Shown: positions 31,128 through 39,205 of the stretch, piece after piece
How the letters are laid out: each line of letters starts with the position of its first letter
Numbering within the stretch: the stretch's first letter is position 1
Assembly (NCBI RefSeq): GCF_000336815.1
Contig: NZ_AOLG01000056.1
Coordinates: 232 to 43,183 of the forward strand
DNA: 42,952 bases
Direction: 5' to 3'
Source: Haloferax prahovense DSM 18310
Lineage (GTDB): Archaea > Halobacteriota > Halobacteria > Halobacteriales > Haloferacaceae
Translations under genes and position numbers: made by a program
The notes under the pieces: model-generated
What the model was told of the DNA's origin: nothing
The model's database searches: none
Seen by the model: the letters and a program-made list of their open reading frames with translations, nothing else

Positions 31128-34100
31128 TCAGTCGAGGGCTTCGGCCATCTTCTCGATGGGGTGCGGCGGGCGGGACTCGCCGGGTCTGTCGCCGAGTTGG
31201 GAGCGACACGACGCGCCGGGTGCCGTGACGACGTCGCCGGGGCTCTCGTCGACCTGACCGAACAGGATTTCGCCGATGCCCTTCGAGAGTTCGTAGTGCT
31301 CTTCTTCGTAGCCGAACGACCCGGCCATCCCGCAGCAACTGGAGTCGAGCGGGTCGACGGCGTAACCGGAGCGACGGAGGACGCCCACCGCGTGGTGGTC
31401 CTTGTTCGTCGCCTTCTGGTTGCAGTGGCCGTGGTACGTCAGCGTCTCGGCGGGGGCGTCGAAGTCGAGGTGGTCGTCGGCGCGCGCGACGTCGAGGTAC
31501 TCCATGATGCCGTAGGCCGACCCCGAGACGAGTTCGACGCCCGTCCCGTCGAGGAGGTCGAGGTACTCGTCTTGGAACATCACCGCGTCGGAGGGCTCGA
31601 CGAAGACGACCGACCAACCGTCGTCGATGTAGGGGCGGAGCCGCCCGACGTTGTGCTGCGCTCGGTCGCGGGCCGTGTCGAGCATCCCCATCGAGAACGC
31701 GGCGCGGCCGCTCGCTTCGAGGTCACTCGGAATCCGCACGTGGACGTTCGCGGCTTCGAGGACCTCCACGGCGGCCTTGCCGGGTTCGGGGTAGTTGTAG
31801 TTGGTGTAGGTGTCGGGGAAGAGAAGCACCTTCCCTCGGGCGTCGGCGGGCGACACGGACGACCCGCCCCGAGCCTCGAACCACTCCTCGAGCGACTCGC
31901 TGCTGAAGCTCGGAAGCTCGCGCTCGCTGGAGATACCGAGGACCTTCTCCATCACGAGTCGGCTCCCCGGAAGCTCCGCGGCGGCGTTCGAAAGCGGGGC
32001 GAGTTTGCTCCCGATTTTCGACAGGGTGTCGATGTTGCCGAACACCCGCGAGCGGAGGCTGGTGCCTTCCTTCTGGTGGTACTGGTGTTTCACCTCGGAC
32101 TTCAGCTTCGCCATGTCGACGCCGGTCGGGCAGTCACTCTTACAGCCCTTACAGCCGACACAGAGGTCCAACACCTCGGTCTGGAAGCGCTCGGAGTACA
32201 GTTCGTCCTCGGGGAGTTCGCCCGAGATGGCGGCCCGAAGCATGTTCGCGCGTCCGCGAGTCGTCTGGACTTCCTCCTTCGAGGCGCGGTAAGTCGGGCA
32301 CATGGTGTTCGAGTCGGTCTGCCGGCAGGTGCCACAGCCGTTACAGAGCTCGACGAGGTGCGAGAAGCCGCCCTCGTCGTCGAAGTCGATGGCGGTCTGT
32401 GGCTCGACGGACTGGTAGTCCGGGCCGTACCGGAGGTTCTCGCGCATGTCCGCGCCGACGCCGCGGTCGCTGTCCGGTCCCGGGTCTGAGGGACCGTCTC
32501 GGTAGACGACGTTCCCGGGGTTGAACATCCAGTCGGGGTCGAACGCCGTTTTCAGCTCCTTGAACGCGCCCCAGAGTTCGGGGCCGTACATCTTCGGATT
32601 GAACTCGGTTCGGGCCATCCCGTCGCCGTGCTCACCGGAGAACGCGCCGTGGTGCTCGACGACGAGGTCGGTCACGTCGTCGGTGATGGAGTGCATCTTT
32701 TCGATGCTCTCGTTCTCTTTGAGATTCAGAATCGGGCGGATGTGGAGCGTTCCCGACCCGGCGTGGGCGAAGTACGCGGCGGAGGTGCCGTGGTCTTCCA
32801 GCACCTCCTCGAACTTCTGGACGTACTCCGCGAGTTCCTCGGGCGGGACGGTCGCGTCCTCGATGAACGGGTACGGTTTCGGGTCGCCTTCGAGGCTCAT
32901 CAACAGCGGAATCGCCGCCTTGCGGAGCTTCCACAGTCGGCCCTGGCTCTCTTCGGAGTAGGCTTCGAGCACGTCGAACGCCGCGCCCGAGTCGACGAAG
33001 TGGGCGTTCGTGTCGGCGACTGCGGCTTCGAAGTCGTCGACGAGTTCGTCGTCCCACTCCAGCATCAGCGCCGCTTTCGCCCCTTCGGGGATGGGTTCGG
33101 CGTACTCGGCGTAGCCCTCCGACTCGCGGGCGAGTCGGAACACCTCGTCGTCCATGAGTTCGACGGCGCTGACTGGGAATTCGAGTGCCTCCGGGACGGC
33201 CTCCATCGCGTCCACGAGGTCGTCGAAGCAGTACAGCGCGAGCGCCGTCTCGTCCGGCTTGGTAACGAGCGAGACGGTGGCCTCGACGATGACGCCGAGG
33301 GTCCCCTCCGCACCGACGAACAGCTTCGAGAGGTTGATGACCTCCTCGCCGTCGTCGTTCTCGTAGATGACCTTCTGGAGGTTATACCCCGACACCGAGC
33401 GCTTGAGCGACGGATACTTGTTCTCTATTTCCCCCTCGTGGTTCTCGACGAGTTCCCGAACCGTCCGGTAGATGTTCGCCTCTAAGTCGTCTTGGGCGAG
33501 GATGGATTCGTGCTCGTCGCTGTCGAGGACGACTTCGCGGGTGTGTACCAGCGAGCCGTCGGCCAGAATCACCTGCAACTCCTCGGTGTAGGCGTCGGTG
33601 ATGCCGTAGCGGACCGAGTGCGCGCCCGTGGAGTTGTTGCCGATGCCGCCGCCGACGGTCGAGCGATTCGACGAGGCGGGGTCCGGCGCGAACTTCAGTC
33701 CATGTTCCGCGAGCGCGGCGTCGAGGTGGTCCTGGACGCACCCCGGTTGGACGGTCACGCGCTTCGCTGACGGGTCGATATCAACGATATCGTCCATGTA
33801 CTTCGTGAAGTCGATGACGACGCAGCCCCGTCCGACGGTCTGGCCGCCCAACGAGGAACCCGTTCCGCGTGGCAGAACGGGGACGCCGTGGCTCGTCGCG
33901 GTCTCGACGGCGGCGCGGACGTCGTCTACGTCCCTCGGCAAGACGACCCCCGCGGGTCGCGCCTGATAGATACTGCCGTCGGTCGCGTACAGCACCTGCG
34001 CGTACTCGTCGAACTTCACCTCTCCGTCGACGCGGGAGCGTAACTCCGTCGCCAACGCCGAATACTCCGCGGCGTCCGGCCGGTCGAGGTCTAACGTCGT

Positions 34101-34157
34101 CGCCGATGTCTCTCTTCCCCGAGGGGAGTCGAGCGTGTCTTCGACTGCCATCATCAT
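31128..34157 (-). CDS. FAD-linked oxidase / Fe-S fusion (D-lactate or glycolate dehydrogenase type)
   Basis: This 1009-residue protein joins a GlcD-like flavin part to a GlcF/GlpC-like iron-sulfur part. Residues about 60-200 form the FAD-binding PCMH domain (VLPRGTGSSLGGQTVG and NRSTVGGGIGNNSTGAHSVRYG). About 230-560 is FAD-oxidase C-terminal, with YFAHAGSGTLHIRP and HGAFSGEHGDG, whose histidines are typical of 2-hydroxyacid oxidation. Ferredoxin-type sites are CNGCGTCRQTDSNTMCP (about 603) and CVGCKGCKSDCP (about 662). A CCG site is CCGMAGSFGYEEEHYEL (about 940); the first CCG motif is degenerate (EASGRAAFSMG). It probably oxidises D-lactate or glycolate and passes electrons to the membrane quinone pool. 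Malate synthase nearby favours glycolate, an inference. Three consecutive ATGs make the exact start uncertain by two codons; TATA-like ATTTAAT lies upstream. Confidence 0.9.
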   Translation of the reverse strand: MMMAVEDTLDSPRGRETSATTLDLDRPDAAEYSALATELRSRVDGEVKFDEYAQVLYATDGSIYQARPAGVVLPRDVDDVRAAVETATSHGVPVLPRGTGSSLGGQTVGRGCVVIDFTKYMDDIVDIDPSAKRVTVQPGCVQDHLDAALAEHGLKFAPDPASSNRSTVGGGIGNNSTGAHSVRYGITDAYTEELQVILADGSLVHTREVVLDSDEHESILAQDDLEANIYRTVRELVENHEGEIENKYPSLKRSVSGYNLQKVIYENDDGEEVINLSKLFVGAEGTLGVIVEATVSLVTKPDETALALYCFDDLVDAMEAVPEALEFPVSAVELMDDEVFRLARESEGYAEYAEPIPEGAKAALMLEWDDELVDDFEAAVADTNAHFVDSGAAFDVLEAYSEESQGRLWKLRKAAIPLLMSLEGDPKPYPFIEDATVPPEELAEYVQKFEEVLEDHGTSAAYFAHAGSGTLHIRPILNLKENESIEKMHSITDDVTDLVVEHHGAFSGEHGDGMARTEFNPKMYGPELWGAFKELKTAFDPDWMFNPGNVVYRDGPSDPGPDSDRGVGADMRENLRYGPDYQSVEPQTAIDFDDEGGFSHLVELCNGCGTCRQTDSNTMCPTYRASKEEVQTTRGRANMLRAAISGELPEDELYSERFQTEVLDLCVGCKGCKSDCPTGVDMAKLKSEVKHQYHQKEGTSLRSRVFGNIDTLSKIGSKLAPLSNAAAELPGSRLVMEKVLGISSERELPSFSSESLEEWFEARGGSSVSPADARGKVLLFPDTYTNYNYPEPGKAAVEVLEAANVHVRIPSDLEASGRAAFSMGMLDTARDRAQHNVGRLRPYIDDGWSVVFVEPSDAVMFQDEYLDLLDGTGVELVSGSAYGIMEYLDVARADDHLDFDAPAETLTYHGHCNQKATNKDHHAVGVLRRSGYAVDPLDSSCCGMAGSFGYEEEHYELSKGIGEILFGQVDESPGDVVTAPGASCRSQLGDRPGESRPPHPIEKMAEALD

Positions 34158-34274
34158 TGATACACATACGCACGGATTAAATGCTCTGGTGTTGCGACAC
34201 GTCTCCGCCCCCGAACGGTCCGTCGCGACCGACGTGGGGATTTATATTCACGTCCTCGGTACGTAACGACATTC

Positions 34275-35189
34275 ATGGTCAGGTCACCGAACTGGAATCA
34301 AACTGACGTGGCACGCGCTGTCCCGACAGCATCGGAAACGGAGGTCGACCAACTACTCGCGAGCCTCCAGCGACTGACCGGTATTGGCGTGTGGTCGTAC
34401 GACGTCTCGAGCGAGGAACTGTGGTGGAGCGACGAGGCAAAGCGGATACACGGCTTCGACGCGTCGGCGACGCCAACCGTCTCGGACGTCGTCGAACAGT
34501 ACGCCGAAGGCGACCAAGACGAGGTGCTCGCCTACCTCGCGGACGCAATCGAACACGGCGAGTCTTTCTCCGTCGACGTGCGGTACGCGAGCGAGCGGAC
34601 GACCGAGCGGTCGATACGGCTGGCCTGTGAACCGCTGGTCGAAGACGGTCGGACAGTCGACCTCCACGGCGTCGTACAGGACATGACCGACACCAAGCGT
34701 CAGGAACAGCGCATCGAGATTCTCCGACGGACGAGCCAGGAACTTCGGAACGCGAGTTCGAAGGCGGAAGTCGCCGAGATACTCGCCGACGCGGCGAAGA
34801 ACGTCCTCGGCCTCGTCAACACGACCGTTCGGCTGGTCGACGAGAACCGGAGCATGCTCCAGACTATCGAGGCGACGGAGGAGTGTCTGGAACGCGCCGG
34901 CGACCGACCGAACTACTCGGTCAGCGAGGACACGCCGGCGGCACGGACGTACCGGACGGGTGAACCGGTCATCCACGCGAACCACGAGCACACCGAAGAC
35001 GACCACAGCCGGGGGGCCCTCCAGTCCGGGCTGTACGTTCCCATCGGAAGCCACGGCGTGCTCAGCGCCGGCGACGTCGTCGTCAACGCGTTCGAAGAGC
35101 ACGACCTCGAAGCCGCGAGTCTCCTCGGCCAACTCGGCGCGGAGGCAATCACGCGCATCGGCTGGGTGAAACGGTCGCGGGCGATTTGA
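34275..35189 (+). CDS. PAS-GAF sensor protein without output domain
   Basis: This 304-residue soluble protein has a PAS fold at about 28-140 (TGIGVWSYDVSSEELWWSDEAKRIHGF and RLACEPLVEDGRTVDLHGVVQDMTDTKRQE), a short coiled linker (RIEILRRTSQELRNASS) and a GAF domain at about 165-295 (GLVNTTVRLVDENRSMLQT and LYVPIGSHGVLSAGDVVVNAFEEHDLEAASLLGQLGAEAI). The same PAS/GAF architecture precedes HTH_10 or kinase modules in other haloarchaeal regulators, but here no helix-turn-helix, kinase or catalytic domain follows, so it may act through protein partners or be a trimmed regulator. A TATA-like ATTTATATTC at 34239-34248 indicates a leaderless start. It is divergent from the FAD/Fe-S oxidase gene (117-bp gap), a hint of shared control. 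Confidence 0.85.
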   Translation: MVRSPNWNQTDVARAVPTASETEVDQLLASLQRLTGIGVWSYDVSSEELWWSDEAKRIHGFDASATPTVSDVVEQYAEGDQDEVLAYLADAIEHGESFSVDVRYASERTTERSIRLACEPLVEDGRTVDLHGVVQDMTDTKRQEQRIEILRRTSQELRNASSKAEVAEILADAAKNVLGLVNTTVRLVDENRSMLQTIEATEECLERAGDRPNYSVSEDTPAARTYRTGEPVIHANHEHTEDDHSRGALQSGLYVPIGSHGVLSAGDVVVNAFEEHDLEAASLLGQLGAEAITRIGWVKRSRAI

Positions 35190-35329
35190 CGCACACTGGA
35201 CGCTCTCCTCGTCACGAAGTTCGACGCTGCCAGAGGCGAACCGTGAGTTCGCGACGCGCTGTTTGTTCCCGGAGTAGTCGGATAGAAACATATCCGAATT
35301 GACAGGGCTGGCTCGCCAGTTCAGCTGAT

Positions 35330-35372
35330 TTACATTATGGCAACAGTTATCAACCATCAACATAATAGTTGA
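35330..35372. promoter_or_regulatory. Candidate operator before the IclR gene
   Basis: TTACATTATG at 35330-35339 also occurs in the perfect palindrome TTACATTATGTAA at 37741-37753 beyond malate synthase. A second inverted repeat, TCAACATAATAGTTGA (35357-35372), ends 3 bp before the ATG. Both positions suit autoregulation by the IclR protein, whose dimers usually bind AT-rich palindromes. Confidence 0.4.
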
Positions 35373-35375
35373 GGC

Positions 35376-36140
35376 ATGATTGAGAACGTGACCGGGCGAC
35401 GGCTCAAGACGACCCAAGCCTCGTTGGAGATTCTCAGCCTCATTTTGGAACACGACGGCCTCACGCTCGCCGAACTGGACTCCATGGTCGACAGTTCGAA
35501 GAGCTCCATCTGCAGTCACCTCAACACGCTCTTGGAGAGCCGATACTTGGTCAAGCGCGACGGCGTGTACCACGTCAGCTTCAGGGTGGCGCTGTTGGGC
35601 GAACGCGCTCGACACCGCTATCCGAACGACGAGGTCGTCGAGCGGGTCGTCGACGAACTGGCTCGCGCGACCGACCAAGAGGCGAACTTCACGATTTTCG
35701 AACACGGTCGGCTGCTCATGTGTTACGGGTCGTCGACCGAGGAGGGGAGAGACGCGAACGGCACGCGGTATCGGTCAGAGTATCACCTGCACAACACGGC
35801 CGCGGGGAAGGCCATCCTGGCGGAACTGGACCGCGACGAGGTCGAGTCGATAATCGACTACTGGGGCCTGCCGCGGGAGTCGGAGGGCACGATTACGAAC
35901 CCCGACCAACTGTTCGACGCGCTGGACGAAATCGCGACCCAGAAGTATGCCGTCGTCGACGAGGAGTTCGCGCCGAACCTCATCGCCATCGGTGCGCCGG
36001 TCCACGACGGTGACGGGCGCATCGTCGGCGGGCTCAGCGTCGGCGGACCGAAGTATCAGGTGGACATGACGCGACTCGAACGCGAGTTCGCCGACAAGCT
36101 ACTGAACGCCGTCGAGTCGCTGGAATCGACGCTCGCGTGA
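35376..36140 (+). CDS. IclR-family transcriptional regulator
   Basis: This 254-residue regulator has an N-terminal winged helix at about 8-70 (TTQASLEILSLILEHDGLTLAELDSMVDSSKSSICSHLNTLLESRYLVKRDG) and a C-terminal IclR effector domain at about 75-250 (YHLHNTAAGKAILAELDRDEVESII, VVDEEFAPNLIAIGAPVHD and GGLSVGGPKYQVD). In bacteria IclR proteins respond to small organic acids such as glyoxylate and pyruvate; E. coli IclR itself controls glyoxylate-bypass genes. Here the gene is convergent with malate synthase and two genes from a possible glycolate oxidase, so glyoxylate-type sensing is a reasonable inference. The start fits the palindrome-rich promoter directly upstream. Confidence 0.92.
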   Translation: MIENVTGRRLKTTQASLEILSLILEHDGLTLAELDSMVDSSKSSICSHLNTLLESRYLVKRDGVYHVSFRVALLGERARHRYPNDEVVERVVDELARATDQEANFTIFEHGRLLMCYGSSTEEGRDANGTRYRSEYHLHNTAAGKAILAELDRDEVESIIDYWGLPRESEGTITNPDQLFDALDEIATQKYAVVDEEFAPNLIAIGAPVHDGDGRIVGGLSVGGPKYQVDMTRLEREFADKLLNAVESLESTLA

Positions 36141-36263
36141 CCGACACCGTCTCGCGGATCTCACGGGGTACCGAAGCTTTCGCTCGCGGTCGAGTCGGAC
36201 GTCGCGCGAAAAGGACAGACGCGGTTGGTTGGACTTGTCTGGGTGGCTGACTGACCGGGTGCG

Positions 36264-37574
36264 TTAGTCGTCTGTCCCGACTGCCATCGCGCGCTCGACG
36301 ATGTCGGTGCCGTACATCTCTTCGAGCGCGTCGTGTTGGTCCGGGCGGTGCTCGTACACGTCTTGGAACAGGGCGACGGGCGTCATCGCGGCCTGATAGG
36401 TCGCCTCGTCCCACATGCGGTCCTTGGCGATGTCGACTTCGACGCCGTCGATGACGAGCGTCGTCGCTTGCGTCATCGCAATCGCGCCCTTGCCGGCTTC
36501 CTTGGCCGCCTCGAACTCCTCCATGGAGTCGACGATGTCGTCCATGCTCGGGACGTAGGTGGTCAGGTCGAGGAGCTCCTCGTGGAGTTCCTCGCCGTCG
36601 AGTTCCTGTTCTTCGCCGTCGACGCGGAGCACGTAGCTGTCGTCGCCGACCTGTTCGAGCGAGAGTTCGTCGCCGTCGTACACCTCGGCCCCGTCCTCGG
36701 ACGCGAGTTCGATTTCGTCGTCGTCGAGTTCGAGGAGCCAACTGCCGGTCTTCGGCGGCAGGGGTGCCTCGTTGGCGGTGACGACCTGTCCGGGCGTGAG
36801 CGCCCAGATGCCCGTCATCCCCATGGCGCGGTTCTCGACCATGCGCTCGCGGTAGCCTTCGACGTCGCGGATGTCGTCGTAGGGGCCGTCGACGGCGATG
36901 CAGTTGGCGGCGCTCGCGCCGCGGGAGGTGTTGTGTCGCAGTTCGGCCCACGCCGGAAGCTCGCCGGTCGGCGTCATGGCGCGCATGTCCTTCGTGTAGT
37001 CGACCTGCCCGTCGACGAGGAGGAACAGCCGTTCGAGGTTGTTGGACGGCTTACCCTTCTCCGCGCGGAGGTCGCTCATCGCGAGTTCGGCTTCACCGCT
37101 CTCGATGATGACCGACATCGACAGGCTTCCCTCTTCGAGGCCGTGTTCGTTCTCGATGATGGTGAAGAACTCGTCGGCCTTCTTCCAGTCGTCGAGGTCG
37201 CCGACCTCGGGGATGACGAAGCCGTCGATGTGCTCGACCGCACCGTTTTCTGGGTCGGTGATTTCGAGCATCTGCTTGAAGCCCTCGTAGCGAGTCGAGG
37301 GGTCGTCGCGGTGCCACACGACGCGGGGGTGAATCTCGCCGGGGAAGTCGGCTCCGTGCTCGGAGACGACCTCGACGAGGTTCTGGACGCCCTCGGCCCG
37401 CATCGACGGCGCGGTGGCGTCTTCGTTGTCCGGAATCCAGGTGTCGGGGGCCTGCATCCCCCGCAGTTGTGCCGCGCTCTGCAACATCTTCGCCGAGTTC
37501 TCGCCGCCGACCGCCGTCGGCGAGGTGAAGAACGTACGTACGAACTCTCGTTCGTAGTTTCTGTCGCTACTCAT
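36264..37574 (-). CDS. aceB: Malate synthase, haloarchaeal short form
   Basis: This 436-residue enzyme condenses glyoxylate with acetyl-CoA to give malate. It is the haloarchaeal type, much shorter than bacterial A and G forms and related to the HpcH/citrate-lyase fold. Diagnostic stretches are VRTFFTSPTAVGGENSAKML at the start, APDTWIPDNEDATAPSMRAEG, ADFPGEIHPRVVWHRD (active-site Arg region), GEAELAMSDLRAEKGKPSNNLERLFLLVDG, LRHNTSRGASAANCIAVDGP and GMTGIWALTPGQVV, and it ends with DIVERAMAVG. I chose the ATG at 37574, which matches family starts; the longer frame to 37628 lies in the leader. A TATA box AATATTTAATAT (minus strand, 37605-37616) lies about 35 nt upstream. No isocitrate lyase is in the window, so glyoxylate may come from glycolate oxidation. 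Confidence 0.92.
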   Translation of the reverse strand: MSSDRNYEREFVRTFFTSPTAVGGENSAKMLQSAAQLRGMQAPDTWIPDNEDATAPSMRAEGVQNLVEVVSEHGADFPGEIHPRVVWHRDDPSTRYEGFKQMLEITDPENGAVEHIDGFVIPEVGDLDDWKKADEFFTIIENEHGLEEGSLSMSVIIESGEAELAMSDLRAEKGKPSNNLERLFLLVDGQVDYTKDMRAMTPTGELPAWAELRHNTSRGASAANCIAVDGPYDDIRDVEGYRERMVENRAMGMTGIWALTPGQVVTANEAPLPPKTGSWLLELDDDEIELASEDGAEVYDGDELSLEQVGDDSYVLRVDGEEQELDGEELHEELLDLTTYVPSMDDIVDSMEEFEAAKEAGKGAIAMTQATTLVIDGVEVDIAKDRMWDEATYQAAMTPVALFQDVYEHRPDQHDALEEMYGTDIVERAMAVGTDD

Positions 37575-38423
37575 ATCGACAGTGGAAACGTCTCTTCCGA
37601 AACATATTAAATATTTAGACTCGCCCAATCGGAGGCTTGCGATTCGACGGTCGCCGGCGGTTCAGATATCGGAAGTCATCTCGCTGACCGAGGTCGGCGA
37701 ACGTCTCCACCGATGGAGAGATGCTCCGGATATCACTAACTTACATTATGTAAATGACTGCAATGTCATGTGTTCACATTATACAGATATGTGGAATTAA
37801 ATCGGGTTGTGTTACAGGCATAGCTCTGTAATTCTAGTTGGGGGTCACCCACAACAACACGCGACGTTCGGATTATGTAAATGAGCTCGCCGCCTCTCAG
37901 TTCTCACGGTCCTCTCGATATCGGAAATTCGTGAGCGTCGACCGTCGTCCGACAGCGCCCCGAAGTCCTTTCGTGTTCGACTCGGTTCGACGAGTTCGGA
38001 TGGACACCGTGGTCGGTTATATCAGATAGTAATAATAGTTTGAATACTAGTATTTACTTGGTGGCTCTCTTTTCACTCATTACGTCCTGTTGTGTAGTTA
38101 TTTATGAACGTTACCCGAGAAAAATTTTGCATTCTCTTGTTGATTTCGTTTAGAAATTCTAAGATAGGTGAGTTTGTACCGGTTCAGGTGGGCGGAGGTG
38201 TTCCTGAGAGATATCTACACTCCCGCGTTATACGCGGCTTACCGCTGGTATTGATGGAATCTGTATTGGCACCTTCATCTCAGCGACCGACAAATAAATT
38301 AGTATTAAGAACATTCGATAAAATCATCTAATAACTGATAATTCTGGTTCGCCGCAATCGCGGCGTCCGCGCGTGGCTGCAGCGCCGTTCGGCCGCGGCC
38401 GGCCGGGGCTTTCGAGCCGTCGG
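37575..38423. other. 849-bp AT-rich spacer with several palindromes
   Basis: No gene is supported. The malate-synthase promoter is at the left end. Palindromes: TTACATTATGTAA at 37741-37753, with ATTATGTAAATGA recurring at 37872-37884; TTACAG(N8)CTGTAA at 37812-37831; and CCGCG-TTATA-CGCGG near 38223-38237. From about 38030 to 38345 base composition is clearly more AT-rich than the rest of the window. One plus-strand frame (38104-38331) shows no haloarchaeal protein character. The stretch may be the footprint of a lost mobile element, but no transposase or long terminal repeat is visible. Confidence 0.45.
37812..37831. promoter_or_regulatory. TTACAG-N8-CTGTAA palindrome
   Basis: Identical half-sites and spacing to the element at 3066-3085. 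It lies about 240 bp upstream of malate synthase (minus strand) and downstream of the palindrome at 37741-37753. A shared regulator of several loci in the window is plausible. Confidence 0.45.
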
Positions 38424-38885
38424 TTACCACTCGTACGCTCGGTGAATCTGCCGGGCTTCCTCGTTCAGCACCGGGCCGACTACCTCGGTGACGCCGTCGA
38501 GAATCGCCGCCGACCGGACGCCGGGGCTCGAACCCGTGAACTCTCCGATTTCGTCGCCGCTGACGCCGTACACGACGCGCGCGAAGCCGGCGGTCGCCAT
38601 CCCGCCGGCGCACATCGGGCAGGGCTCCGTGCTGGTGTACATCACCGTCTCCGCCCGCTCGTCGGGGTCGTACTCTCGGCATGCCCGATAGGCGAGCTGT
38701 AACTCGGGGTGCCGACGAATGTCAGACTCCGTCACGATGCGGTTCGAGTCGCGCATGACGACCTCGTCGTCGCGGACGAGGACGGAGCCGAACGGTTCGT
38801 CGCCGCGGGCGGCGGCCTCGCGGGCGAGTTCGAAACTCTCGCGCATGTGCGCCTCGTGGTCGAAGTCGTCGAGGTGAGTCGTCAC
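38424..38885 (-). CDS. Cytidine/deoxycytidylate-deaminase-family protein with HPE motif
   Basis: This is a zinc-dependent nucleoside or base deaminase of the CDA superfamily (guanine/tRNA-adenosine/riboflavin-type deaminases). The second zinc motif is standard: TSTEPCPMCAGGM. The first is RRHPELQLAYRA, giving HPE where HAE or CAE is usual; the zinc His and catalytic Glu are kept. The core runs from MRESFELAREAAARGDEPFGSVLV to GPVLNEEARQIHRAYEW. The GTG at 38885 (153 residues) lies about 30 nt from a TATA-like ATTTAAG (minus strand, about 38912-38918); a GTG at 38903 or an ATG at 38846 are alternatives. Substrate unknown; guanine or another base is likely. Confidence 0.85.
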   Translation of the reverse strand: MTTHLDDFDHEAHMRESFELAREAAARGDEPFGSVLVRDDEVVMRDSNRIVTESDIRRHPELQLAYRACREYDPDERAETVMYTSTEPCPMCAGGMATAGFARVVYGVSGDEIGEFTGSSPGVRSAAILDGVTEVVGPVLNEEARQIHRAYEW

Positions 38886-38945
38886 GTCGCCTACGGTCTC
38901 CACGCCGAGCTGCTTAAATCGAACGACGACCGCGCCCTCGCGCGG

Positions 38946-39089
38946 TTACTCAATTGCCGTCCGTCGGTTGCGCATCGCTCCTCCGCAGTCCGGGCAGCGT
39001 AGCGGGTTGTGTTCGGTGAGGACGATACCGCCACACTCGAAGCATTCGTACGTTCCTTCCTCGCCGGGGGTGGATTCGACATCTCTCAT
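38946..39089 (-). CDS. Rubrerythrin-like zinc-ribbon micro-protein
   Basis: This 47-residue protein has YECFECGGIVL (about 13-23) and LRCPDCGGAMRNR (about 28-40), two CxxC knuckles forming a zinc ribbon of the kind annotated in haloarchaea as 'rubrerythrin-like domain'. The ATG at 39089 (MRDVESTPGEEG) matches the usual family start; a longer frame to 39146 adds an unlikely aromatic and basic stretch. It sits 60 bp upstream of the deaminase gene on the same strand, but the deaminase has its own TATA-like box. Confidence 0.82.
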   Translation of the reverse strand: MRDVESTPGEEGTYECFECGGIVLTEHNPLRCPDCGGAMRNRRTAIE

Positions 39090-39205
39090 GGTTCGCGAGC
39101 GCCGGTCGTGTCCCGGACGCTCTGCCCATGCGTAATAGGTGTACAAGGGAATATGAGGTAGTTACACACCAAACCAGTCGAGAGAATACCGGCTAGATAA
39201 CGAAC

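Noticed and set aside
38104..38331. 75-codon plus-strand frame in the AT-rich island
   Set aside because: Hydrophobic and basic composition unlike a haloarchaeal protein; no ribosome site, motif or neighbour support.
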